A DNA stretch of 32,935 bases from Bacillus sp. AFS029637 (GCF_002584985.1 NZ_NUPZ01000046.1:3748-36682), one strand, 5' to 3'. Positions 22,833-31,329 are shown, counted from the first letter of the stretch. Notes: generated by a model not told the origin, from the sequence alone. Numbers and translations are program-made.

Positions 22833-22863
22833 GTTACAACTTGATGTAACTATTATAGTTACA
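22833..22863. promoter_or_regulatory. Clustered operator: three alternating GTTACA/TGTAAC half-sites
   Basis: GTTACAACTTGATGTAAC (22833-22850) and TGTAACTATTATAGTTACA (22845-22863, perfect 8-bp arms) share their middle half-site. The cluster is about 70-100 bp before the minus-strand start codon, where the promoter is expected. The regulator is unknown. Confidence 0.65.
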
Positions 22864-22971
22864 GATGTGTATTTTTGTCAATGGCGTTGTTTATGAAAAT
22901 ATTTTTTGTTTTAGTATGTGTATTTGTTGAAAGGGGGAGTCGTAGAATCTCTAATATTTGGAAGTCGAAAG

Positions 22972-23013
22972 TTGTCGAAATATGTTGATTTTTAAGTGTA
23001 TTTTAAATATAAT
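22972..23013 (+). promoter_or_regulatory. Promoter of the first AGCS gene with conserved upstream motif
   Basis: TTGATT (22985-22990) and TATAAT (23008-23013) at 17-bp spacing, with TTGTCGAAA (22972-22980) four bases before the -35. A second GTCGAAA lies 11 bp upstream. The same arrangement precedes the second AGCS gene. Confidence 0.75.
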
Positions 23014-23046
23014 TCGTTTTATGAATAAAAGGAGGGGGTTAATTGT

Positions 23047-24477
23047 ATGAATATTTTAGATCAATTCGTTTCATCAACGAATACAATTCTTTGGTCATAT
23101 ATTCTTATTGCAATGTTAATTGGGTTAGGGCTTTATTTTTCTATTAAATTAAAATTCGTACAAATTACTCATTTAGGGGAAATGGTTCGATTAATGAGTG
23201 ATGGATTAACTGGTAAGACGCGTAAAAAGGGTAGTGTATCTTCTTTCCAAGCGTTCTGTATGAGTTCAGCAGCTCGTATTGGAATCGGTAACTTAGCTGG
23301 TGTAGCGCTAGCTATTTCTATGGGAGGACCTGGAGCTGTATTTTGGATGTGGGTTATTGCAATTATTGGAGCATCTTCAAGTTTCGTGGAAAGTACGCTT
23401 GCGCAAATTTATAAAATAAAAGATGGCAGTGGCTTCCGTGGTGGTCCTGCTTATTATATGGAAAAAGGTTTAAATAAACGTTGGATGGGGATTTGGTTCT
23501 CTATTCTAATCACAATTAGTTACGGTTTAATTTTTAACTCAGTACAAGCGAATACAGTTACATTAGCATTTAAAAATGCATTTGGTATTGAGCGTTATGT
23601 TGTCGGAATCGTATTAGCGGCACTGGTTGCGGTTATTATTTTTGGTGGCGTGAAAAGTATTGCACGTATGTCAGAAATGATTGTTCCACCAATGGCACTT
23701 CTTTATATTGCGGTAGCTATTTTCGTTGTTATTAAAAATTTCTATTTACTACCAGATGTATTTACAGAAATCTTTAAAGGTGCATTCGGTTTAGATTCAG
23801 CTGTAGGTGGAGGTATTGGTGCTGCGATGAAATATGGTATTCAGCGCGGATTATTTGCGAACGAAGCAGGTATGGGTAGTGCGCCAAATGCGGCGGCAAC
23901 AGCTGACGTAACGCATCCAGCAAAACAAGGATTTATTCAAACAATCGGTGTTTTAGTAGATACATTTTTAGTATGTACGTCAACAGCGTTTATCGTATTA
24001 TGTTCTGGTGCATATAAAGCAACGAATTTAGAAGGTATTGAATTAACACAAAATGCGTTAAGTTCACAAATTGGCCCGTGGGCAAGTAGCTTCTTAGCGA
24101 TTATTATTTTCTTATTTGCTTTCAGTTCACTTCTAGGAAACTACTATTATGGTGAGACGAATATTGAATTCATTAAACAAAGTAAAACTTGGTTAACAAT
24201 TTACCGTATTGCGGTAGTGGCAATGGTATTATTCGGTTCTGTTGCGACGCTTCAAATGGTATGGAATATGGCAGATTTATTTATGGGTCTAATGGTAATG
24301 ACAAACTTAATTGCGATTACACTTCTTGGTCGATTTGCGTATGCTGCATTGGCAGACTATGTGAAACAAAAGAAACAAGGGAAAGATCCAGTTTTCAGTG
24401 CAGACTCTATTCCTGGTTTAACGAACACAGAGTGTTGGGATAAGCCAGTGGTAGCGGATAAAGAAAAAGCAGTGTAA
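23047..24477 (+). CDS. alsT: Amino acid:sodium symporter, AGCS family (first of two)
   Basis: A polytopic symporter of 476 residues of the alanine/glycine:cation symporter family, importing small neutral amino acids with sodium. Family signatures are present: 'SSFQAFCMSSAARIGIGNLAGVA', 'MGGPGAVFWMW', 'FRGGPAYYMEKGL', 'LFANEAGMGSAPNAAATA' and 'LLGNYYYGETN'. GGAGGGGG precedes the ATG. It is followed by its own terminator and by a close paralogue; both end with nearly the same tail (IPGL-NTECWDKPV). The substrate (alanine, glycine or glutamine) cannot be fixed from sequence. The symbol follows the B. subtilis family member. Confidence 0.9.
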   Translation: MNILDQFVSSTNTILWSYILIAMLIGLGLYFSIKLKFVQITHLGEMVRLMSDGLTGKTRKKGSVSSFQAFCMSSAARIGIGNLAGVALAISMGGPGAVFWMWVIAIIGASSSFVESTLAQIYKIKDGSGFRGGPAYYMEKGLNKRWMGIWFSILITISYGLIFNSVQANTVTLAFKNAFGIERYVVGIVLAALVAVIIFGGVKSIARMSEMIVPPMALLYIAVAIFVVIKNFYLLPDVFTEIFKGAFGLDSAVGGGIGAAMKYGIQRGLFANEAGMGSAPNAAATADVTHPAKQGFIQTIGVLVDTFLVCTSTAFIVLCSGAYKATNLEGIELTQNALSSQIGPWASSFLAIIIFLFAFSSLLGNYYYGETNIEFIKQSKTWLTIYRIAVVAMVLFGSVATLQMVWNMADLFMGLMVMTNLIAITLLGRFAYAALADYVKQKKQGKDPVFSADSIPGLTNTECWDKPVVADKEKAV

Positions 24478-24485
24478 TAAAAAGG

Positions 24486-24518
24486 CGAGCATCGAGATGA
24501 ATTCGATGCTCGTTTTTT
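24486..24518 (+). terminator. Terminator of the first AGCS gene
   Basis: CGAGCATCGA and TCGATGCTCG with a 7-base loop, followed by six T. Confidence 0.92.
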
Positions 24519-24590
24519 GTTGTAATAAAAGATGTAAAAAGCGCTCGTGTCAGAAATCCTTACATAGTTGTGTTAAAAAACCTTGCATTT

Positions 24591-24632
24591 TTGTCGAAAA
24601 TTCTTGATTGCCACAAGTTTTTAGAATATAAT
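24591..24632 (+). promoter_or_regulatory. Promoter of the second AGCS gene with conserved upstream motif
   Basis: TTGATT (24604-24609) and TATAAT (24627-24632) at 17-bp spacing, with TTGTCGAAA (24591-24599) again four bases before the -35. The match to the promoter of the first copy is exact in all three elements while the spacer differs. Confidence 0.75.
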
Positions 24633-24666
24633 TTTCTTATTGTTAGGAAGAGGGGGCAATACAATT

Positions 24667-26106
24667 ATGGATTTTTTAACTAATATAATTGGGGATGTAA
24701 ATAATGTTCTTTGGTCATATATCATTATTGCAATGTTAATTGGGTTAGGACTTTACTTTTCATTTCGTGTGAAATTTGTCCAAATTCGTTACTTCGGTGA
24801 AATGATTCGCTTACTTGGGGATGGGGCGAGTTCGAAGACAAGAAAAGCGCAAAAGGAGAAGAGCGGTGTATCATCGTTCCAAGCATTTTGTATGAGTACA
24901 GCTTCTCGTGTAGGTACTGGTAACTTAGCAGGGGTTGCTATTGCAATTTCTATGGGAGGACCTGGAGCTGTATTTTGGATGTGGTTAATCGCGGTAATTG
25001 GGGGTGCTTCTGCATTTGTAGAGAGCACGTTAGCGCAAATTTATAAAGTAAAAGATGGGAATACATTCCGTGGGGGACCAGCGTATTATATGGAGAAGGG
25101 TTTAAAGAAACGCTGGTTAGGTGTTGTGTTCTCTATTTTAATAACGGTTAGTTTCGGATTAATTTTTAATGCTGTGCAATCAAATACGGTAGCAGCAGCC
25201 TTTGATGAGGCATTTAAAACAGATGGTAGACTTGTTGGTGTTGTTATGGCTGGTTTACTTGCAATCATTATTTTCGGCGGAGTGAAGCGAATTGCTCGTG
25301 CAGTGGAAATGATCGTTCCGGTAATGGCAATTATTTATGTAGCAGTTGCATTATTTGTTGTTGTAACAAACATTACGGCAATTCCGTATGTATTTAAAGA
25401 AATTTTCTTACATGCTTTCGGAATTAAAGAAGTAGTTGGTGGGGGATTAGGAGCTGCGATTTTACTAGGAGTAAAACGTGGATTATTCTCAAATGAAGCT
25501 GGTATGGGTAGTGCGCCAAACGCAGCAGCGACTGCAAACGTAACACATCCAGTTAAACAAGGTTTCATTCAAACTTTAGGGGTATTTACAGATACATTAT
25601 TAATTTGTAGTTGTACAGCATTCATCATTTTATTATCTGATGTACCTGGTGCAGCTGATTTAAATGGAATTCAATTAACGCAACAAGCGTTAAGTCAACA
25701 CATTGGATCGTGGGCATCTATATTCGTAGCAGTTGCAATCTTCTTGTTTGCATTCAGTTCATTAGTAGGTAACTACTACTATGGTGAGACAAATATTGAA
25801 TTCTTAAATGGAAGTAAAGTTTTATTAAATGCTTATCGAATTGCTGTACTTGGTATGGTTATGTTAGGGTCTGTCGCAACAATTCAAATTGTTTGGGACT
25901 TAGCAGATCTATTCATGGGTATTATGGCTGTTATTAATTTAGTAGCAATTGTATTCCTTTCTAAGTATGCTTTCGCGGCATTATCAGATTACGTAAAGCA
26001 AAAGAAACAAGGAAAAGATCCAGTCTTTTATGCGGAGTCTATTCCAGGATTGAACAATACAGAGTGCTGGGATAAGCCAGTAGCTGATAAAGAAAAAGCT
26101 GTATAA
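24667..26106 (+). CDS. alsT: Amino acid:sodium symporter, AGCS family (second of two)
   Basis: A 479-residue paralogue of the preceding symporter with the same signatures ('MSTASRVGTGNLAGVAIAISMGG' region, 'FRGGPAYYMEKGL', 'LFSNEAGMGSAPNAAATA', 'YYYGETNIEF'). The clearest differences are a Lys/Ala-rich insert in the first cytoplasmic loop (KAQKEKSG) and substitutions in the middle helices. The ATG at 24667 is chosen over a TTG at 24640 because GAGGGGG lies well placed between them. It has its own promoter and terminator, so the two copies can be expressed separately. Confidence 0.9.
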   Translation: MDFLTNIIGDVNNVLWSYIIIAMLIGLGLYFSFRVKFVQIRYFGEMIRLLGDGASSKTRKAQKEKSGVSSFQAFCMSTASRVGTGNLAGVAIAISMGGPGAVFWMWLIAVIGGASAFVESTLAQIYKVKDGNTFRGGPAYYMEKGLKKRWLGVVFSILITVSFGLIFNAVQSNTVAAAFDEAFKTDGRLVGVVMAGLLAIIIFGGVKRIARAVEMIVPVMAIIYVAVALFVVVTNITAIPYVFKEIFLHAFGIKEVVGGGLGAAILLGVKRGLFSNEAGMGSAPNAAATANVTHPVKQGFIQTLGVFTDTLLICSCTAFIILLSDVPGAADLNGIQLTQQALSQHIGSWASIFVAVAIFLFAFSSLVGNYYYGETNIEFLNGSKVLLNAYRIAVLGMVMLGSVATIQIVWDLADLFMGIMAVINLVAIVFLSKYAFAALSDYVKQKKQGKDPVFYAESIPGLNNTECWDKPVADKEKAV

Positions 26107-26109
26107 TGA

Positions 26110-26146
26110 GGTGAGCATCAAGTGAAACTTGATGCTCATTTTTTTT
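26110..26146 (+). terminator. Terminator of the second AGCS gene
   Basis: TGAGCATCAAG and CTTGATGCTCA with a 5-base loop, followed by a run of eight T. Confidence 0.92.
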
Positions 26147-26338
26147 ATTACATAATGAAAAAGACGAACATTCATGAGCGTTTTATAATAAAATGTAATT
26201 TTTTTAGAAAAGGGAGGATATGAATTGGGATTTATGTTAGAATGGAAAATGCCTTTGGGACAAGAGGTTATATGAATTTTTATATCCAATTGAAGGTTTT
26301 AGAGGGGAAATGGAAAGTTCGGATTATTTCTTGTTTTG

Positions 26339-26351
26339 AATGGTCAGACGT
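26339..26351 (+). promoter_or_regulatory. Leader motif shared by both nupC copies (first)
   Basis: AATGGTCAGACGT, 37 bases before the nupC start, recurs exactly at 27856-27868 before the second copy although surrounding leader sequence has diverged. The regulator, if any, is unknown; TGGTC words occur in GntR-type operators, which is only a suggestion. Confidence 0.45.
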
Positions 26352-26388
26352 TCAACGTTAATGAAGAGTTAAATGGAGGATTTTATTC

Positions 26389-27570
26389 ATGAAGTTTGTT
26401 ATGTTTCTTGTAGGATTACTCGTTGTGTTCGGACTCGGTTTTCTTATAAGTTCTGATCGAAAGAAGATTAAGTATAAACCAATCGCAATTATGCTTGTTA
26501 TTCAGCTAGCGTTAACGTATTTCTTATTAAATACGCCAATTGGTTATATTTTAGTAAAAGGAATTTCAGATGGATTTGGAGCGCTTCTTGGATATGCGGA
26601 ATCTGGAATCGTTTTCGTATTTGGTGGTCTTGTCAATAAAGGAGAAGTTTCATTCTTCTTAACAGCTTTATTACCAATCGTATTCTTTGCTGTTCTAATT
26701 GGAATTCTGCAACACTTTAAAATCTTACCGATATTTATTCGTGCTATTGGTACTTTGTTAAGCAAAGTAAATGGTCTAGGAAAACTAGAATCATATAACG
26801 CAGTAGCAGCTGCAATTGTTGGACAAGCAGAAGTATTTATTACAGTAAAAGATCAATTAAGTAAAATCCCAAAACACCGTTTATATACATTATGTGCATC
26901 TTCCATGTCGACAGTATCGATGTCAATCGTCGGTTCTTATATGAAAATGATCGAACCGAAATATGTAGTAACAGCACTTGTATTAAATTTATTTAGTGGT
27001 TTCATTATCATTCATATTATTAACCCGTACGATATTACAGAAGAAGAAGATACACTGCAGTTAGAAAATAAGAAGAAGCAATCATTCTTTGAAATGCTGA
27101 GCGAATATATTATGCTTGGTTTCACGATTGCAATTACGGTAGCAGCAATGTTACTTGGTTTCGTAGCATTAATTACAGCAATCAATAGCTTGTTTGATTC
27201 AATGTTCGGTATTACATTCCAAGCTATTTTAGGATACATTTTCTCACCATTAGCATTCGTAATGGGTATCCCGCAATCAGAGATGGTAACAGCGGGACAA
27301 ATTATGGCAACGAAATTAGTATCAAACGAGTTCGTTGCGATGCTTGATCTAGGAAAAGTAGCTGGTGATTTATCAGCTCGTACAGTCGGTATTCTTTCTG
27401 TATTCCTTGTATCATTTGCGAACTTCTCATCTATCGGAATTATCGCAGGTGCAACGAAAGGTATCGATGAAAATCAATCAAATGTTGTATCATCATTCGG
27501 TCTACGCCTTGTATACGGAGCTACATTAGTAAGTATATTATCAGCGATTATCGTTGGTGTTATGTTATAA
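26389..27570 (+). CDS. nupC: Concentrative nucleoside transporter NupC (first of two)
   Basis: A membrane symporter of 393 residues of the CNT family that imports nucleosides with a cation gradient. Family motifs are visible: '[25 protein letters not shown]' region (substrate-site GQxE, about residue 145), '[15 protein letters not shown]', and '[16 protein letters not shown]' (NEFVA, about residue 310), with '[14 protein letters not shown]' near the end. GGAGGA precedes the ATG by 9 bases. It is followed by a terminator and then by a paralogue of the same length. Specificity (pyrimidine or purine) is not readable. Confidence 0.93.
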   Translation: MKFVMFLVGLLVVFGLGFLISSDRKKIKYKPIAIMLVIQLALTYFLLNTPIGYILVKGISDGFGALLGYAESGIVFVFGGLVNKGEVSFFLTALLPIVFFAVLIGILQHFKILPIFIRAIGTLLSKVNGLGKLESYNAVAAAIVGQAEVFITVKDQLSKIPKHRLYTLCASSMSTVSMSIVGSYMKMIEPKYVVTALVLNLFSGFIIIHIINPYDITEEEDTLQLENKKKQSFFEMLSEYIMLGFTIAITVAAMLLGFVALITAINSLFDSMFGITFQAILGYIFSPLAFVMGIPQSEMVTAGQIMATKLVSNEFVAMLDLGKVAGDLSARTVGILSVFLVSFANFSSIGIIAGATKGIDENQSNVVSSFGLRLVYGATLVSILSAIIVGVML

Positions 27571-27579
27571 AAAGGGATG

Positions 27580-27608
27580 GTCCTAGCTCAAAGCTAGGGC
27601 TATTTTTT
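27580..27608 (+). terminator. Terminator of the first nupC gene
   Basis: GTCCTAGCT and AGCTAGGGC pair (one G-U) around CAA, followed by TATTTTTTT. Confidence 0.85.
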
Positions 27609-27855
27609 TATGGTAAATTTACATGAAAAAACCAATTAGTTAGGAATATATTAACATATGAAAATCTTTTAAAATTTATATTGCATTTCGATTAGATAAC
27701 GCTTACAATTTGATTTGTAGGTGGTATCAATTTCAGACTTTCAAATATGGTAGGAGATACGAGGCTACCTTTTATAAATTGCAATTTATGTAAACGCTTA
27801 CTGATTTTAGATAACAGTTGAATAGTATTTAGGGGTTTTAAATTTTTTTAACAAC
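27609..27855 (+). promoter_or_regulatory. Leader of the second nupC gene with two cre-like sites
   Basis: No gene is visible here. TGTAAACGCTTACT at 27789-27802 matches the CcpA cre consensus TGWAANCGNTNWCA at 13 of 14 positions, and AGATAACGCTTACA at 27694-27707 matches at 12. Comparable sites are not seen before the first copy, so carbon catabolite control may be specific to the second transporter. This is prediction from sequence only. Confidence 0.55.
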
Positions 27856-27868
27856 AATGGTCAGACGT
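27856..27868 (+). promoter_or_regulatory. Leader motif shared by both nupC copies (second)
   Basis: AATGGTCAGACGT lies 48 bases before the second nupC start. Here it runs into a GTCAT/ATGAC inverted repeat (27867-27886) that the first copy lacks. Confidence 0.45.
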
Positions 27869-27916
27869 CATTCGTTAGATGACTAATAACTCGTGGGAGA
27901 AGTGGAGGATTCACAT

Positions 27917-29098
27917 ATGAAAATAGTAATGTTTCTAGTCGGTTTACTTGTAGTATTTGTACTAGGTTTCCTTATAAGTTCAGATCGTAAGAAAATTAAA
28001 TATAAACCAATTGCACTTATGCTTGTCATTCAATTGGTACTTGCGTATTTCTTACTAAATACAAAAATCGGATTTGTATTAGTTAAAGGAATTGCAGATG
28101 GATTTGGCGCTATTTTAAAATTTGCGGAAGCTGGGGTTAATTTCGTATTTGGTGGTCTAGCAAACGATGGACAAGCACCATTCTTCTTAACAGTATTATT
28201 ACCGATTATTTTCTTAGCGGTATTAATCGGGATCCTGCAACACATTAAAATTTTACCGATTATCATTCGTGCAGTCGGTTTCCTATTAAGTAAAGTTAAC
28301 GGTTTAGGAAAACTAGAATCATATAATGCAGTAGCAGCTGCAATTGTTGGTCAAGGGGAAGTATTTATTACAGTAAAAGATCAACTAAGCAAATTACCGA
28401 AAAATCGTTTATACACACTTTGTGCATCATCAATGTCAACAGTATCGATGTCAATCGTCGGTTCTTATATGAAAATGATTGATCCAAAATATGTAGTAAC
28501 AGCACTTGTATTAAACTTATTCAGTGGATTCATTATCGTTCATATTATTAATCCATATGACGTAAAAGAAGAAGACGATATTTTAGAATTACAAGAAGAT
28601 AAGAAACAAACATTCTTTGAAATGTTAGGCGAATATATTATGCTTGGTTTCTCTATCGCTGTAACAGTAGCGGCGATGTTAATCGGTTTCGTAGCATTAA
28701 TTACAGCAATTAACGGTGTATTCGATTCTATTTTCGGAATCACATTCCAAAGCATTTTAGGTTACGTTTTCTCACCATTAGCATTCATAATGGGTATTCC
28801 AACATCAGAGATGCTACAAGCAGGACAAATTATGGCAACAAAATTAGTAACGAACGAATTCGTTGCAATGCTTGATTTAGGTAAAGTAGCTGGTGAGTTA
28901 TCAACTCGTACAGTAGGTATTTTATCAATCTTCCTTGTATCATTTGCGAACTTCTCATCTATCGGAATTATCGCAGGTGCAACGAAGAGTATTGATGGCA
29001 AACAAGCAAACGTTGTATCATCATTCGGATTAAAACTTGTATACGGTGCAACATTAGTAAGTATATTATCAGCGATTATCGTTGGGGTTATGCTTTAA
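27917..29098 (+). CDS. nupC: Concentrative nucleoside transporter NupC (second of two)
   Basis: A 393-residue paralogue of the preceding transporter, closely similar along its whole length and identical through the core motifs ('[18 protein letters not shown]', '[15 protein letters not shown]'). Changes concentrate in the first third (for example 'EAGVNFVFGGLANDGQ') and in the loop 'KEEDDILELQED'. The ATG at 27917 is preferred to a GTG at 27893 because GGAGG lies just before it and homology begins there. Possible cre sites upstream suggest separate regulation. Confidence 0.92.
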   Translation: MKIVMFLVGLLVVFVLGFLISSDRKKIKYKPIALMLVIQLVLAYFLLNTKIGFVLVKGIADGFGAILKFAEAGVNFVFGGLANDGQAPFFLTVLLPIIFLAVLIGILQHIKILPIIIRAVGFLLSKVNGLGKLESYNAVAAAIVGQGEVFITVKDQLSKLPKNRLYTLCASSMSTVSMSIVGSYMKMIDPKYVVTALVLNLFSGFIIVHIINPYDVKEEDDILELQEDKKQTFFEMLGEYIMLGFSIAVTVAAMLIGFVALITAINGVFDSIFGITFQSILGYVFSPLAFIMGIPTSEMLQAGQIMATKLVTNEFVAMLDLGKVAGELSTRTVGILSIFLVSFANFSSIGIIAGATKSIDGKQANVVSSFGLKLVYGATLVSILSAIIVGVML

Positions 29099-29118
29099 TA
29101 AAATTTAAAAAGTGTATG

Positions 29119-29154
29119 AAAAAGAGATGGGCAATCAATTGCCCATCTCTTTTA
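29119..29154. terminator. Bidirectional terminator
   Basis: AAAGAGATGGGCAA and TTGCCCATCTCTTT, perfect 14-bp arms around 4 bases, with A and T runs on either side. It lies between converging genes. Confidence 0.92.
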
Positions 29155-29157
29155 TGT

Positions 29158-30300
29158 TTATACAGTCACTCTATTTTGTAGTTCGTTATATGCTAAGAAA
29201 TTACTCATGGCATTTCTAAATCCAATTTTTATATATTCTTCTGTAAGGGATAGAGCTTGTTCTTCTGTTATCATGGTTTGGTTTTGATATCTAAAACCTC
29301 TAAATTGACTGTATACAATTTGTTTGACAGCAGGATAGTTAGGCATGAATGTTTTAGGGAAATTTTCCTCTAATAAATCTATTGGTAGAGTAGGGGTTTC
29401 TTGTAGGGATAAAACTTTCCCATGATTCATTTCTACGATCGTACTATACATACGTGAACCACGTAGCATACAAGCTTGTAGATAACTGAAAAATGTATGC
29501 TTTTCACCCTCTTGCAAAGCGTTTAAATTTGGAAATTGTTCTTTAAAAATATCAAAATAAATTTCTAAATATGCTTTTCCATTTTGTAAATAAAGAGGTG
29601 TATCTAAATCATTGATTTCTGTATCCATAATGCGATTCATATTTTGGATAAGAACAGCATTTTCATTTTCAAACACTTGTTGTTGCTTTTGCTGTTCCTG
29701 GTTTTTGGCGGCAGATTCTTTTGCGATTTTTCCAGAGCTTAAATTACGATCTAAAATTTTAAAGAATTTAGTGTTTTTGAAGGTACTAAAGGCATAATGG
29801 AAATGTTCACCTGCATGAATACCTTCAACATAAAACATAGGTATCTTTGCTTCTTGAGTACTTGCGATACTAATGGGACCAGAGTGGTGGATGGTTGTTC
29901 CATAAACACCAGTTCCATCAGCACGTGTTCCATAGCGTTCGACTGTATGTAGGTCTATGGAGTAAATTTCTTTTTTTCTTGTTATAAAAAAGAGAAAATG
30001 ATCTGTTAAAGCTAAGTGGCCTCTGCCTTTTTGTTCATGATATCCGTCGGCAATACATTGAATAGATTCTACTTGATTTATGGATCTCATCTTTTCTTCT
30101 AAAACTTGAGTTGCTTTTTTCTTTCGTTGCATATCAATACCAAATCCGAGATATGCAAATGGAATAGAGAATAATAGACAAATAAATGCGAATTGAATTG
30201 CCCCCGATAATAAAGAAACTAGTAATACTAGCATGTGAATAATAAAGAACGCTGAAAAAAATCCGATTCTTAAATTTCTTGTAAGCCATACATTTCCCAT
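29158..30300 (-). CDS. Hypothetical two-helix membrane protein
   Basis: I do not recognise this 380-residue protein. Two transmembrane helices at about 10-32 and 36-56 are followed by a basic junction (RKKK) and a soluble domain. Residues about 75-180 ('GHLALTDHFLFFITRKKEIYSIDLHTVERYG') have the alternating beta pattern of a PH/GRAM-like domain. A Gln-rich linker (QEQQKQQQ, about 200-210) leads into a helical C-terminal domain of 160 residues. AGGGGG precedes the ATG. It is a single gene, with a shared terminator at its 3' end. A PH-like membrane protein of unknown role is as far as the sequence goes. Confidence 0.75.
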   Translation of the reverse strand: MGNVWLTRNLRIGFFSAFFIIHMLVLLVSLLSGAIQFAFICLLFSIPFAYLGFGIDMQRKKKATQVLEEKMRSINQVESIQCIADGYHEQKGRGHLALTDHFLFFITRKKEIYSIDLHTVERYGTRADGTGVYGTTIHHSGPISIASTQEAKIPMFYVEGIHAGEHFHYAFSTFKNTKFFKILDRNLSSGKIAKESAAKNQEQQKQQQVFENENAVLIQNMNRIMDTEINDLDTPLYLQNGKAYLEIYFDIFKEQFPNLNALQEGEKHTFFSYLQACMLRGSRMYSTIVEMNHGKVLSLQETPTLPIDLLEENFPKTFMPNYPAVKQIVYSQFRGFRYQNQTMITEEQALSLTEEYIKIGFRNAMSNFLAYNELQNRVTV

Positions 30301-30404
30301 ACCGAACCCCCTATAGTATTTATAGTGTTATTATAAATAATACAAAAACAAATTCATACATTTTTTCGATATAATTTCCAGTTGATTATAAGGAGTCATT
30401 GAAA

Positions 30405-30440
30405 TAAAAAATCACCTTAATACATTCATTAAGGTGATTG
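30405..30440 (-). terminator. Terminator of the ferritin gene
   Basis: ATCACCTTAA and TTAAGGTGAT, perfect 10-bp arms with an 8-base loop, followed on the minus strand by TTTTTTATTT. Confidence 0.88.
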
Positions 30441-30445
30441 AAATA

Positions 30446-30952
30446 CTACTCAGCTGGAGGCGTAAATGTACGTTTCTCTAATTCAGCATCTAGCATAAAT
30501 AGTGCGTTTGAATCACTTGTAATACGTTTTAATTTTTGGATGATGCTATCAAATGAAGCTTCTTCTTCAACTTGCTCATCAACGAACCATTTTAAGAATG
30601 TAATTGTTGCGTGTTCACGCTCATCCCAAGCGATATCAGATAAGTTGTAAATACGTTTCGTTACTTCACGCTCGTGTTCAAGTGCGACTTCAAAAGCGTG
30701 TAATACAGATTCGTATTCGTTATTTGGATTATTAAAACCAGTAATAATAGCGCGCTCGCCCCGGTCATTAATATAGTTGTAAAGTTTCATTGCGTGGAAA
30801 CGCTCTTCTTCAGCTTGTACAAGGAAAAAGTTAGCGAATCCATCGTAGCTCTCAGCTGTACAGTAAGCTGCCATTGCCATATAAGCATGAGCGGAATAAA
30901 ATTCAAAGTTCATTTGATCGTTTAGTGCGTCGTGCAATTTTTTAGATAACAT
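30446..30952 (-). CDS. ftnA: Non-haem ferritin
   Basis: An iron-storage protein of 168 residues that forms a 24-subunit shell and oxidises ferrous iron. The ferroxidase residues are all present at the standard positions: Glu17, Glu50, His53, Glu94, Gln127 and Glu130. It has the motifs 'NFEFYSAHAYMAMAAYC' and 'EEERFHAMKLYNYI'. No haem-ligand Met is seen at the usual bacterioferritin place. AAGGGGG precedes the ATG. An inverted repeat of 28 bp overlaps its likely promoter. It has its own terminator. Confidence 0.93.
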   Translation of the reverse strand: MLSKKLHDALNDQMNFEFYSAHAYMAMAAYCTAESYDGFANFFLVQAEEERFHAMKLYNYINDRGERAIITGFNNPNNEYESVLHAFEVALEHEREVTKRIYNLSDIAWDEREHATITFLKWFVDEQVEEEASFDSIIQKLKRITSDSNALFMLDAELEKRTFTPPAE

Positions 30953-30977
30953 AAAATCCCCCTTATTATTGTGACAA

Positions 30978-31005
30978 GAATATTATATCATAATTGATAA
31001 TATTC
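30978..31005. promoter_or_regulatory. 28-bp palindromic element at the ferritin promoter
   Basis: GAATATTAT and ATAATATTC are perfect 9-bp outer arms; inside them TATCATAATTGATA is a second dyad. The minus-strand TATAAT at 30987-30982 lies within it, so a bound protein would cover the -10 element. The inner TATCA/TGATA resembles Fur/PerR half-sites loosely. It fills the gap between the MazG stop and the ferritin start. Confidence 0.55.
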
Positions 31006-31329
31006 TCATTTGGATGCTTCGAACCTTTTCGAAAGCTTTGTGACGTGTGTGTCCATAATGTCTTGCAGGTCTAAATCATATTTTTGTGAAAGAATAACAA
31101 GATTAGATAGTACATCACCAAGTTCTTCTTTTAGTTCTTGTTTTAGCTCTTCTTCTGTTTTCGCATCTTCATCTGGGCGATCACGGCCGATTTCAATAGC
31201 GCGAACAACGCGTGAAACTTCCCCAACTTCTTCAGTTAAGAAATTTAAGCGAATAAAGGCATTATACTGTGACCAGCTTCGTTTTTCGTAAAATTCCTCA
31301 ACCCATCTTTGAAATGCGACGATATCCAT
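31006..31329 (-). CDS. MazG-like nucleotide pyrophosphohydrolase
   Basis: A 107-residue all-helical NTP pyrophosphohydrolase of the MazG superfamily, which hydrolyses (often non-canonical) NTPs to NMP and pyrophosphate. The metal-binding motif is split as expected: 'LTEEVGEVSR' (Glu33, Glu34, Glu37) and 'EELGDVLSN' (Glu68/69, Asp72). It is a single-domain form, much shorter than the two-domain E. coli MazG. Several GAGG-type ribosome binding sites precede the ATG. It lies upstream of ferritin on the same strand with a 53-bp gap that contains a dyad. Confidence 0.88.
   Translation of the reverse strand: MDIVAFQRWVEEFYEKRSWSQYNAFIRLNFLTEEVGEVSRVVRAIEIGRDRPDEDAKTEEELKQELKEELGDVLSNLVILSQKYDLDLQDIMDTHVTKLSKRFEASK

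Noticed and set aside
26272-26361. 29-codon ORF containing VLEGKWKVRIIS, reminiscent of the HxlR core
   Set aside because: The similarity is limited to a few residues, and the DNA overlaps leader segments (TTTTAGAGGGG-like block and TGGTCAGACGT) that recur before the second nupC, where no such frame exists. Chance is more likely.
23047-29098. Recent mobile-element insertion as cause of the paired transporters
   Set aside because: No transposase, terminal inverted repeats or target duplications were found; paralogues differ enough to be old tandem duplications.
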